31,192 nucleotides of DNA from the NCBI GenBank assembly GCA_903895475.1, contig CAITUF010000037.1, forward strand, positions 1 through 31,192. Direction: 5' to 3'. Position numbers and translations under genes: made by a program. This document shows positions 24,382 through 31,192 of the stretch, in pieces (the stretch's first letter is position 1; the number at the start of each line of letters is the position of its first letter). The DNA comes from an uncultured Opitutia bacterium (lineage in GTDB: Bacteria > Verrucomicrobiota > Verrucomicrobiia > Opitutales > UBA953). The notes below the pieces were generated by a model, which ran no database searches, had not been told where the DNA came from, and worked only from the letters and a program-made list of their open reading frames with translations.

Positions 24382-24866
24382 GGACGAAGGGCTTTACGTT
24401 TTTGGCAACGTTCGCAAAGGGCGGTGACTTGGAGTTTCTGGGAAATCGGCTTCATCCCGTGCTTGGCGGCGACCGCTTTACCGTACCACTCCATGAAGGG
24501 CGCATCTACCTCGACGATGGTATCGCAACTCTCGCAGACGAGTTGAGCGCGGAAAGTAGATGAGCCAACCTCGGCGAGGTAATACTTATGGTCACGGCCG
24601 ACATCGATCTCGCGGATGATGTGTCCGCCGATGAGCAAGGGTAGCGCGCGATAGATGGTGGCCCGCGAAACGGTGCGGTCCAGCGACCGTGACTTCTTCA
24701 GCAGGTCCTCAGCGGTGTAGTGTCCCAGGATGCTCCGGGCTGCCTCAAACACGGCCATCCGCTGGCGCGTAGCCCGCAGGCCCTGTTCGGCGATGTAGGC
24801 CCGGAAGGCGTCCGATTGCTCGGGGGAATCTGGGGCGGGGGCCTTAGGCATGTCGAGTTGAGACAC
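24378..24866 (-). CDS. Fur-family transcriptional regulator with degenerate metal-sensing site
   Basis: A 162-residue Fur-like protein, counted from a GTG at 24866; an ATG at 24851 is equally possible. The winged-helix DNA-binding domain is complete: LRATRQRMAVFEAARSILGHYTAEDL (30-55) and the recognition helix TVSRATIYRALPLL (65-78). The structural zinc pairs are present as Cys111-Cys114 (CESC) and Cys151-Cys154 (CERC). The HxH pair that normally precedes the first CxxC by five and three residues is Arg106 and Gln108, so the usual sensory metal site is broken. His49 and Glu119 remain. The gene overlaps nadA by 4 bp and is divergent from DAHP synthase. Regulation of nadA or of itself is a reasonable guess. 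Confidence 0.9.
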   Translation of the reverse strand: MSQLDMPKAPAPDSPEQSDAFRAYIAEQGLRATRQRMAVFEAARSILGHYTAEDLLKKSRSLDRTVSRATIYRALPLLIGGHIIREIDVGRDHKYYLAEVGSSTFRAQLVCESCDTIVEVDAPFMEWYGKAVAAKHGMKPISQKLQVTALCERCQKRKALRP

Positions 24867-24908
24867 TTTTGATACAGTGAGGTCCGTCAGTCAATACGGG
24901 ACGAGACA

Positions 24909-24937
24909 TTGACACGGGCCAGCGTCTGCCCTTCATT
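24909..24937 (+). promoter_or_regulatory. Promoter of the DAHP synthase gene
   Basis: A perfect TTGACA (24909-24914) is followed after exactly 17 bp by the weaker TTCATT (24932-24937, 3/6). The start would fall near 24944, giving a leader of about 29 nt that contains AGGAAAGG ahead of the ATG at 24973. An opposite-facing AGTCAAT (24889-24895) may be the -35 of the divergent Fur-like gene. Confidence 0.5.
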
Positions 24938-24972
24938 TGACGCTCTTTTCCCAACAGGAAAGGCCCTTCCCG

Positions 24973-26043
24973 ATGTACCACAATACGGACGACTTACGCA
25001 TTCGCAGCCGGCTCCCCCTGCTGCCTCCCGCGCTCTTGCTATCGGAGCTGCGCCCGACGGAGCGTGCCACCGAGGTCGTCTCGTCCGCCCGTAAGGACGC
25101 CGCCGCCATCCTCGCGGGTAAGGATGACCGTCTGCTTGTCGTCGTCGGTCCTTGCTCCGTCCATGACCCCAAGGCGGCCATGGAGTATGCCCATTTACTC
25201 CTGAAGGAAGCCCGTAAGCACACCGAAGACCTGCTCATCGTGATGCGCGTGTACTTCGAAAAGCCCCGGACGACCGTCGGCTGGAAGGGCCTGATCAACG
25301 ACCCGCAAATCGACGGGTCTTTCCGTATCAATGATGGACTCCGTCTCGGTCGCCGCCTGTTGGCTGACATTGCTGACCTAGGGTTACCTTCCGCGAGCGA
25401 ATTCCTTGACCCGATTACGCCGCAGTATTTGGCCGACCTCGTCGCCTACGGTGCCATCGGCGCCCGCACCACGGAAAGCCAGATTCACCGCGAGCTGGCT
25501 TCAGGCCTATCGATGCCCGTGGGCTTTAAGAATGGCACCGATGGATCCATCCAAGTGGCGGTCGATGCCTGCCTCTCTGCGCGTGCTTCGCACTGGTTCC
25601 CCTCGGTGACCAAGGACGGCGTTGTCTCGATCTTCGAGACCTCCGGAAACCCCGACGCCCACGTTATCCTACGTGGCGGTTCGCGCACCGGCCCGAATTA
25701 TGGGGCTGAATCCGTCACGGACGCCGAAACCCGCCTACAGAAGGCTGGCATCACCACGCGCCTCATTGTCGATTGCTCGCACGGCAACAGCTCTAAGGAC
25801 CATCGGCGCCAGCCGCTGGTCGCCGCCGACCTCGCCGAACAGGTTGCCCAGGGCTCCCGTATCCTCGGCGGTGTGATGATCGAAAGTCACCTCGTCGAAG
25901 GCCGCCAAGAGTGGAAGGGCCGCGAAGGCTCCACTTACGGTTGCAGTATCACCGATGCCTGCATCTCCTTTGAGCAGACCCGCCCGGTGCTCGACCAGCT
26001 CGCCGCCGCCGTCCGCGCCCGCCGCGCTTTGCCTAAGGCCTAA
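24973..26043 (+). CDS. aroG: 3-deoxy-7-phosphoheptulonate (DAHP) synthase, class I-alpha (AroFGH type)
   Basis: Condenses phosphoenolpyruvate and erythrose-4-phosphate, the first step of aromatic amino acid synthesis. From the ATG at 24973 the product is 356 residues and begins MYHNTDDLRIRSRLPLLPP, very like E. coli AroG. Core motifs are VVVGPCSVHDP, the PEP/E4P-binding YFEKPRTTVGWKGLIND, GARTTESQIHRELASGLSMPVGFKNGTDG, and the metal-binding DCSHGNSSKDH and SHLVEG. AGGAAAGG lies upstream of the ATG, giving one of the clearer ribosome sites here. The N-terminal residues forming the feedback site of E. coli AroG are present, so allosteric inhibition is likely, but the amino acid cannot be told. 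It heads a run with an Lrp-like gene and an aminotransferase. Confidence 0.95.
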   Translation: MYHNTDDLRIRSRLPLLPPALLLSELRPTERATEVVSSARKDAAAILAGKDDRLLVVVGPCSVHDPKAAMEYAHLLLKEARKHTEDLLIVMRVYFEKPRTTVGWKGLINDPQIDGSFRINDGLRLGRRLLADIADLGLPSASEFLDPITPQYLADLVAYGAIGARTTESQIHRELASGLSMPVGFKNGTDGSIQVAVDACLSARASHWFPSVTKDGVVSIFETSGNPDAHVILRGGSRTGPNYGAESVTDAETRLQKAGITTRLIVDCSHGNSSKDHRRQPLVAADLAEQVAQGSRILGGVMIESHLVEGRQEWKGREGSTYGCSITDACISFEQTRPVLDQLAAAVRARRALPKA

Positions 26044-26055
26044 TTTTCGCACCCC

Positions 26056-26538
26056 ATGAACAACGTACTGAAGCTGCTCCTCGAGGGCGAGCCCCTCGAC
26101 ACCGCCCAGATTGGCAAGATCCTGAACCTGGGCGCCGAGGCGGTGGACCGCGAACTCGCCAGCTTGCGCGCCCAAGGTATCCTGTTGGGGATGCGGGCCG
26201 TGCTCAATCCGAGCTACGAAGCCGAACGTCGCGTCCGCGCGGTGATTGAAATCAAGATTCGCACCGAAGGCACGGGTGGCTTCGATGGCATCGCCGAACG
26301 CATTAGCCAATTCGAACAGGTCGAAAGCTGCTACCTAATGTCCGGCGGTTACGACCTCCTCGTGGTCGTCACGGCTGACAACCTCTACAAGGTCGCTGGT
26401 TTCGTCCATGAGCGCCTCGCCCGCATCGAAGGCGTGCAGGGTACCTCGACCCACTTCTTCCTCCGGGCCTACAAGAAGGACGGCTTTGTCGTCACCGACG
26501 AAGGCACCCGCCGCGACCAGCCCTCGGTCAGCCCCTGA
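26056..26538 (+). CDS. Lrp/AsnC-family transcriptional regulator
   Basis: A 160-residue Lrp-like protein. Residues 1-50 carry the helix-turn-helix (LKLLLEGEPLDTAQIGKILNLGAEAVDRELASLRAQGILLG). Residues about 60-140 form the ligand-binding RAM domain with IEIKIRTEGTGGFDGIAERISQFEQVESCYLMSGGYDLLVVV and FVHERLARIEGVQGTSTHFFLRAYK. The SGGYDLLV segment is typical of the effector pocket. It lies 12 bp after DAHP synthase and 11 bp before a class I aminotransferase. The regulator/aminotransferase pair resembles the alaR-alaT (yugG-yugH) arrangement of Bacillus. It probably senses an amino acid and controls this run; the ligand is unknown. Confidence 0.9.
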   Translation: MNNVLKLLLEGEPLDTAQIGKILNLGAEAVDRELASLRAQGILLGMRAVLNPSYEAERRVRAVIEIKIRTEGTGGFDGIAERISQFEQVESCYLMSGGYDLLVVVTADNLYKVAGFVHERLARIEGVQGTSTHFFLRAYKKDGFVVTDEGTRRDQPSVSP

Positions 26539-26549
26539 GCCTCGGACCC

Positions 26550-27728
26550 ATGGATGACTCCGCCCGCTTCGTTGCGCAGCACGTCGCTACGCTCCCCAAA
26601 TCCGGTATCCGCGATTTCTTTGCCATTGTGTCGAAGATGAAAGACGCGGTCTCGCTCGGCATCGGCGAGCCCGACTTTATCACGCCGTTCCACATCCGCG
26701 AGGCCGCCATGACCGCGTTGGAAAAGGGGCGGACTTCTTATACCGACAACCGCGGTACATTAGCCCTGCGCGAGGAAATCTCCCGCTACGTGGCCCGTCA
26801 CTACGGCCCCGAATATAATCCTGAAGATGAGATTCTTGTCACGGTCGGCGTGTCCGAGGCGCTCGATGCGTTGCTCCGGGCCACGCTCAACCCGGGCGAC
26901 AAGGTCCTCTACCACGAGCCCTGCTACGTGTCCTACGCGCCGAGCGTCACGCTCTGCCATGCGACGCCTGTGCCCATCCGTACGGTTTCCAGCGACCAGT
27001 TTGCCCTCGACCCCGCCGCCTTGCGTGCCGCCTGGCAGCCCGGCTGCAAGGTGCTGGTCCTGAACTTCCCCACGAACCCGACCGGCGGTACCGCCAATCG
27101 CCAGAAGCTCGAGGAGATCGCCAAGTTCGCGATCGAGAAGGATCTCCTGGTGGCTTCGGATGAAATCTACTCCGAACTGACCTTCGAAGGCGACCACGTG
27201 TCCATCGCATCCTTGCCAGGCATGCGCGAGCGAACGGTCTTCCTGCATGGTTTCTCCAAGGCTTTTGCCATGACGGGCTTCCGCATTGGTTACGCTTGCG
27301 GACCAGCCGGCGTGATTGATGGCATGCTCAAGATACACCAGTACGGCATCATGTGTGCTTCCATCATCAGCCAGGAAGCTGCCGTGGAGGCCCTGAAGAA
27401 CGGTCGCGAGTCTATGCTCCACATGCGCGACAAGTACCGCGAACGTCGTGACTTCATCGTTCGCCGCTTTAACGAACTCGGTCTGCCGTGTCACTTGCCG
27501 CGCGGAGCCTTCTACGCGTTCCCCAATATCACCAGCACCGGGCTAGACTCCATGACCTTTGCTTCCCAGCTGCTGGCCGCCCAGAAGGTCGCTGTGGTGC
27601 CGGGGACGGCCTTTGGTGCCGCCGGCGCGGGCTTCTGCCGTGCCTCTTTCTCGACCAGCTACGAGCGTATTCACGAGGCGGGAGAGCGGATTGCCCGCTT
27701 CTTGGACACTTTGCCGGCCCGGAAGTAA
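26550..27728 (+). CDS. PLP-dependent class I/II aminotransferase (aspartate/alanine/aromatic type)
   Basis: A 392-residue fold type I aminotransferase. The PLP lysine is Lys237 in GFSKAFAMTGFRIGY. Cofactor contacts are in NFPTNPTGG (172-180) and ASDEIYSEL (Asp204), and the C-terminal substrate-carboxylate Arg is in FCRASFSTSYERI. The start MDDSARFVAQHVATLPKSGIRDFFAI is the usual N-terminus of the PatA/AlaT-like subgroup. It could make alanine, aspartate or an aromatic amino acid; its place behind DAHP synthase and an Lrp-like regulator makes an aromatic or broad role attractive, but this is inference. It follows the regulator by 11 bp and precedes der by 41 bp. Confidence 0.92.
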   Translation: MDDSARFVAQHVATLPKSGIRDFFAIVSKMKDAVSLGIGEPDFITPFHIREAAMTALEKGRTSYTDNRGTLALREEISRYVARHYGPEYNPEDEILVTVGVSEALDALLRATLNPGDKVLYHEPCYVSYAPSVTLCHATPVPIRTVSSDQFALDPAALRAAWQPGCKVLVLNFPTNPTGGTANRQKLEEIAKFAIEKDLLVASDEIYSELTFEGDHVSIASLPGMRERTVFLHGFSKAFAMTGFRIGYACGPAGVIDGMLKIHQYGIMCASIISQEAAVEALKNGRESMLHMRDKYRERRDFIVRRFNELGLPCHLPRGAFYAFPNITSTGLDSMTFASQLLAAQKVAVVPGTAFGAAGAGFCRASFSTSYERIHEAGERIARFLDTLPARK

Positions 27729-27769
27729 GCATCCTTGCTTGCTTGCGGGGCGGGAGGTCGTGACTGTCC

Positions 27770-29446
27770 GTGCTCATGGAACGGAACACAGCACTTTCCC
27801 GGGCAGTAGCCATCGTGGGCCGTCCCAACGTCGGCAAGAGCCGGCTTTTTAACCGCATCGTCGGTCGGCGCATCTCGATTGTGCACGATCAGCCAGGCGT
27901 GACGCGGGATTTACTCACGGCCGATGTCTCGGAAGGGCGTTACACCTTGATGGATACCGGTGGTATCGGTCTCTATAAGGCTGAGCTGACGCCCAAGGTC
28001 GTCGCCGCCGCCGTGGAAGAGCAGGTGGATTTCGCCCTCGCCGCCGCCAGTCTCGTCTTGTTGGTAGTCGACGCCTCCGAAGGCTGCGCCCCGCTCGATA
28101 TGGAAGTTGCCGCGAAACTCCGCCAAGCTGGTAAGGACGTTGTCGTGGTCGCCAACAAGGCTGACACCGAAGAGCGCGACCGCCAAGTAGGCGAGTTCTA
28201 CGCCTTGGGCTTCGGTGATCCTTTCCTCGTCTCGGCCGAACACGGTCGGGGTATGGCGGAACTTTGCGCCCTGATTATTAAGAAGCTCGGTCCCGCCCCG
28301 GTGGAGCCGACTACTTCCACGCCGCACCCGATCCGCCTCGCGCTCGCTGGTCGTCCGAACGTGGGCAAGAGTTCCTTAGGTAACCGCCTCCTCGGCAGTT
28401 CCCGTCTCATCGTCAGTGAAATCGCTGGCACCACCCGCGATCCGGTTCGCTCGCGTCTGGCTCGCGCCAAGTCGGACGGCTCCAAGACCGAATTCGTCCT
28501 CGTCGATACGGCCGGCCGGCGCACCGCGAATAAGCGTGATACGCTCGACTTCTTCTCGCAGGTCCGCTCCAACGAAATCCTCGCCGATACCGACGTGGTT
28601 TTCCTCGTGCTTGACGCCCAGCAAGGCGTGACGCGTATCGATAAGCAGCTCGCGGGCGAGTTGGCCTTGATTGGCTGTGGACTCGTGGTCGTGGTTAATA
28701 AGTGGGACTTGGCGAAAGAGGCTTTCCGAGCCGACGCCATCAGTGGCTTCGAAGATGAAGAAGAATTTCGCTCGAAGTTCCGTGCCGCCGTTCGCCGCGA
28801 GCTCTTCTTCCTCCCTGATCCGCCCATCTGTTTCGTCTCCGCGAAGACCGGCCTCCGTGCCGACGACCTCCTCGATGCTGCCGAAGGGGTCTATATCCGT
28901 GCGGGCGCGACGATTCCGACGGGTCGCATCAACCGCGTGATTCAAGACCTCATGGTTAAGCGTCCGCCGCGCATGGTCTCGGGCCGCCGCTTCAAGTGCT
29001 ACTACGTAACGCAGATTTCTCGCCGCCCAATCCGCTTCCGGATGTTCTGTAACTCGGAAGAGCGCCTCGAGGAGGCCTACCAACGTTTCTTAGTCAAAGG
29101 CATCCACGAAGGTTTCGAACTTTCCGGCGTGCCAGTCTTCATTGATGTCGTGGGCAAGCCCAAGCAGGAAGGCCGTAAGTATTTCGCCCCTCCAGGTACG
29201 CGCCACGAGGGCGGCGCAACCAGCATCGAGGGATCCGCTGCACCCGCGCACATTGCTAAGCCGTCCCCTGGGGCTAAGGCTCGTCCGGCCAAATCAGCAG
29301 GTCCGGCCGCCAAGGGCAAAATCCGCGGCAGCAATAGCGGCAAGATTGGTAAGGGTGGCTCGAAGGCCTCGAACAAGAAAGCTTTCACGCGCTGGGATAA
29401 GCCCCGTTCCCTCAAGGGACGTGCGGCCCGTCAGGCCCGCAAATAA
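27770..29446 (+). CDS. der: GTPase Der (EngA), 50S ribosome assembly factor, with long basic tail
   Basis: Essential tandem-GTPase for large-subunit maturation. The 558-residue product has two G domains: G1 GRPNVGKS (17-24) with MDTGG and ANKAD in the first, and GRPNVGKSS (194-202) with VDTAGRR and NKWD in the second. A KH-like domain follows (about 385-465, including NRVIQDLMVKRPPRMVSGRRFKCYYVTQ). Residues 466-558 form a Lys/Arg/Ala/Gly-rich tail absent from E. coli Der (490 residues) and probably an rRNA-binding extension. The GTG at 27770 has GGGAGG 12 nt upstream and is preferred; an ATG two codons later is the alternative. fmt follows 3 bp after the stop. Confidence 0.96.
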   Translation: MLMERNTALSRAVAIVGRPNVGKSRLFNRIVGRRISIVHDQPGVTRDLLTADVSEGRYTLMDTGGIGLYKAELTPKVVAAAVEEQVDFALAAASLVLLVVDASEGCAPLDMEVAAKLRQAGKDVVVVANKADTEERDRQVGEFYALGFGDPFLVSAEHGRGMAELCALIIKKLGPAPVEPTTSTPHPIRLALAGRPNVGKSSLGNRLLGSSRLIVSEIAGTTRDPVRSRLARAKSDGSKTEFVLVDTAGRRTANKRDTLDFFSQVRSNEILADTDVVFLVLDAQQGVTRIDKQLAGELALIGCGLVVVVNKWDLAKEAFRADAISGFEDEEEFRSKFRAAVRRELFFLPDPPICFVSAKTGLRADDLLDAAEGVYIRAGATIPTGRINRVIQDLMVKRPPRMVSGRRFKCYYVTQISRRPIRFRMFCNSEERLEEAYQRFLVKGIHEGFELSGVPVFIDVVGKPKQEGRKYFAPPGTRHEGGATSIEGSAAPAHIAKPSPGAKARPAKSAGPAAKGKIRGSNSGKIGKGGSKASNKKAFTRWDKPRSLKGRAARQARK

Positions 29447-29449
29447 ACG

Positions 29450-30442
29450 ATGCGGCACCGCCTCGTCCTGCTGGGTTCAGATGAAATCGCGCTGGCGGCG
29501 TTTGTCGCCGCGCGGTCTCTACCAGCAGTCGAGGTCGTCGCCGTTTACTCGCAGCCCGACCGTCCCTCCGGACGTGGTCAAGCGGTGCGCCCCAATCCCG
29601 TGGCAGCGTGGGCACGGCAAGAGGGTTTACCTCTCCTCCAACCGGAGAAACTTTCCGCGGAAGATGCCGCGTACTTGCAGTCCTTGGACGTCACCCTCGG
29701 TGTAGTCATGGCCTATGGGCAGATTCTGAAGGACGATTTTCTGCAGGCGCCGCGCCTGGGCTTAGTGAATTTCCACGGCTCCTTGTTGCCGGCTTTGCGT
29801 GGGGCGACGCCCGTCGAGGGCGCTTTGGCCGCCGGCTTAGACGTCACTGGGGTTTCGCTTCAGCAAGTCGTGCGTAAACTGGATGCGGGTCCGTTGCATG
29901 ACTCGGCCGCATTGACGATTGCCCCACACGAAGGCCGCGCAGCCTTGCGTGCACGCTTGGGCCATCTGGCGGGGGAACTGGCGACCCGCGCCTTGCCCGC
30001 AATCTTGGCGGGCACTTCCATCCCAGTCCCGCAGGACGAAGCACAAGTCAGTTACACCCGTCGCCTGACCCGTCAGGATGAGGCGCTCGATTTTAGTGCG
30101 GATGCCCGGATACTCGCAGGTCGCATCGCGGCGATGGAAGGGTGGCCAGGTAGCACACTCGTTTGTCACGGCGTGGTCATTAAGGTTGGTGCCGCCCAAG
30201 CCGTGAGCGTTAACGCCGTGGCACCAGCGGGCACCATCCTGGCGGCGGACAAGTCTGGGGTGCTCATCGCTTGCGGGTCAGGTGCCTGTTTGTTGACGCA
30301 TATGCAACGGCCTGGTGGCAAGATGTTGCCAGCCGGGGAGTTCTTAGGTGGTTTCCCGTTAGCGGTTGGTACACAGGTGCCCTCAGTGGCGATGGCTCCC
30401 TTGATTGCCCCGGCGCCGTTTCCGCGCCTGCCTAAGGCATAA
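29450..30442 (+). CDS. fmt: Methionyl-tRNA formyltransferase
   Basis: Formylates Met-tRNAfMet with 10-formyl-THF for initiation. The 330-residue product is a normal length. Catalytic residues are Asn107 and His109 in NFHGSLLP and Asp145 in KLDAGP, matching Asn106, His108 and Asp144 of the E. coli enzyme. The SLLPALRGATPVEGAL segment is a slight variant of the usual SLLPRWRGAAPIQ. A C-terminal OB-like domain follows from about residue 210 (EALDFSADARILAGRIAAMEGWPGS). The partner def (peptide deformylase) is not in the window. It starts 3 bp after der, so it is translated with it, and is followed after 38 bp by an OstA-like gene. Confidence 0.96.
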   Translation: MRHRLVLLGSDEIALAAFVAARSLPAVEVVAVYSQPDRPSGRGQAVRPNPVAAWARQEGLPLLQPEKLSAEDAAYLQSLDVTLGVVMAYGQILKDDFLQAPRLGLVNFHGSLLPALRGATPVEGALAAGLDVTGVSLQQVVRKLDAGPLHDSAALTIAPHEGRAALRARLGHLAGELATRALPAILAGTSIPVPQDEAQVSYTRRLTRQDEALDFSADARILAGRIAAMEGWPGSTLVCHGVVIKVGAAQAVSVNAVAPAGTILAADKSGVLIACGSGACLLTHMQRPGGKMLPAGEFLGGFPLAVGTQVPSVAMAPLIAPAPFPRLPKA

Positions 30443-30480
30443 GCGCTTGATTTAAAGCCCTTGCTGGGGTGTCATTACAC

Positions 30481-31192
30481 ATGCGCGCCACCTGGTTGAC
30501 TTTGCTCCTGTCGGCGGGGCTTTGCGCGCAGCAAAAGGAAGTGACGTTTCAAGAAGTGACCAACGCCGTCGTTGCTGGTTTCGCGGAGGACGCGAAGGCT
30601 GAGAAGGCCTGGGAGCTCCGCTCCGCCTCGATGAAGCCAACGGCCGAGGCCGGCACTTGGGATCTGAATAAACTCGAAGGAAAGTCGTTTAAGGACGGCA
30701 AGGTCGTCCTGTCTTTCGCGAGCCCTTACGGGATATTGATTCCCGCCAAACGCTTAGCCCGCGGGCCCGCGTCATTTAGTGCCCGCTCGCCTTCGTTCGA
30801 CCTGAAGGGCATGGGGTGGAGTTGGCTCTCTGACCCGAAGGGCGACGTGTTCACGATTGAGTCCGACGTCGTCGCCGAACTGGACCTTGCCAAGCCCATC
30901 ACTAAGCGTCTCCGCATACGTGCCGAGCGCCTCGACGTATCGCCACGGTCCGATGGGACGCTTTTGATCTTCGCGGGTAAGGTTGTCCTAGAACGTCTCG
31001 GCGAGAAGCTCACCTGTGAGCGCATCGAATGCGTCCTCGATGATGGCCCGAAGGGCGATAAGACCTGCCGTTCGCTCCAAGCCAGCGGGAAAGTAGTGCG
31101 TACGCTGAATGGTCAGACGGTGCAGGGCGACACGGCTTTCTTTGACCAGGCTAACGAGCGCCTCACGGTGACTGGTGCAGTGCGTTTGACGG
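30481..31192 (+). CDS. OstA/LptA-like exported protein, cut by window end
   Basis: An open frame runs from the ATG at 30481 to the window edge, giving 237 visible residues without a stop. It begins with a signal peptide (MRATWLTLLLSAGLCAQ). From about residue 115 a repeated beta pattern appears: LDVSPRSDGTLLIFAGKVVLERLGEKLTCERIE, then LQASGKVVRTLNGQTVQGDTAFFDQANERLTVTGAVRL. The alternation of short strands with GxV and the 'G(D)TAxFDxxNERLTVTG' turn are hallmarks of OstA/LptA/LptD-N periplasmic LPS-transport folds. The N-terminal 110 residues (AFEDA-rich then SPYGILIPAKRL) look like a further, non-canonical domain. If correct, it works in LPS transport to the outer membrane. The end and true length are unknown. 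Confidence 0.7.
   Translation, partial: MRATWLTLLLSAGLCAQQKEVTFQEVTNAVVAGFAEDAKAEKAWELRSASMKPTAEAGTWDLNKLEGKSFKDGKVVLSFASPYGILIPAKRLARGPASFSARSPSFDLKGMGWSWLSDPKGDVFTIESDVVAELDLAKPITKRLRIRAERLDVSPRSDGTLLIFAGKVVLERLGEKLTCERIECVLDDGPKGDKTCRSLQASGKVVRTLNGQTVQGDTAFFDQANERLTVTGAVRLT

Noticed and set aside
27733..27748. Short tandem TTGC repeats between the aminotransferase and der
   Set aside because: Only three copies, in a 41-bp spacer; too short to call a functional repeat.
1..31192. CRISPR arrays, prophage or mobile-element signatures
   Set aside because: I see no regularly spaced repeats, transposase or integrase motifs, and the spacers between genes are short throughout; the longest is about 138 bp.

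Overview
The window is a gene-dense, GC-rich bacterial chromosome segment. It carries 30 protein genes (two of them cut by the window ends) and one tRNA gene. I see no rRNA, CRISPR array, insertion sequence, integrase or prophage gene. The content points to a Gram-negative member of the PVC group, most likely Verrucomicrobiota (Opitutae-like). The reasons are a Tat-exported Gfo/Idh/MocA oxidoreductase, an EF-P with a non-standard tip loop, an OstA/LptA-like gene after fmt, several secreted proteins I do not recognise, and the near absence of Shine-Dalgarno sequences. This placement is inference; no rRNA is present to fix it.

Layout. 1-2600: sucC (partial), frr and pyrH on the minus strand, tRNA-Gln(UUG) on the plus strand, then efp with a clear terminator on the minus strand. 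2680-9160: a secreted GH20 hexosaminidase and an unknown secreted protein (minus), then an ABCG-like transporter, a small membrane-anchored protein and a large exported protein (plus). 9160-12480: an MBL-fold hydrolase divergent from glgC, which overlaps a multi-pass membrane protein of unknown role. 12480-19220: a five-gene minus-strand run, in transcription order FAH-family hydrolase, PaaK-like adenylate-forming enzyme, ilvE-type aminotransferase and a heterodimeric ABC exporter. 19350-22870: Gfo/Idh/MocA oxidoreductase, an exported helical protein and shikimate kinase (plus), meeting aat tail to tail. 22900-24870: a small helix-turn-helix protein behind an AT-rich control region, then a Fur-like regulator coupled to nadA (minus). 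24970-31192: DAHP synthase, an Lrp/AsnC-like regulator, a class I aminotransferase, der, fmt and an OstA-like gene running off the end (plus).

Most of the window is housekeeping: translation (frr, efp, fmt, der, tRNA), nucleotide, NAD, aromatic amino acid, glycogen and TCA functions, and envelope export. The parts most worth a second look are the EF-P tip loop lacking Lys/Arg, the Fur-like protein that has lost its HxH metal ligands and is coupled to nadA, the FAH/adenylation/aminotransferase/exporter run as a possible small-molecule pathway, the AT-rich control region of the small HTH gene, and the SD-poor, partly near-leaderless mode of translation initiation. I found no convincing wholly new system; these are candidates.
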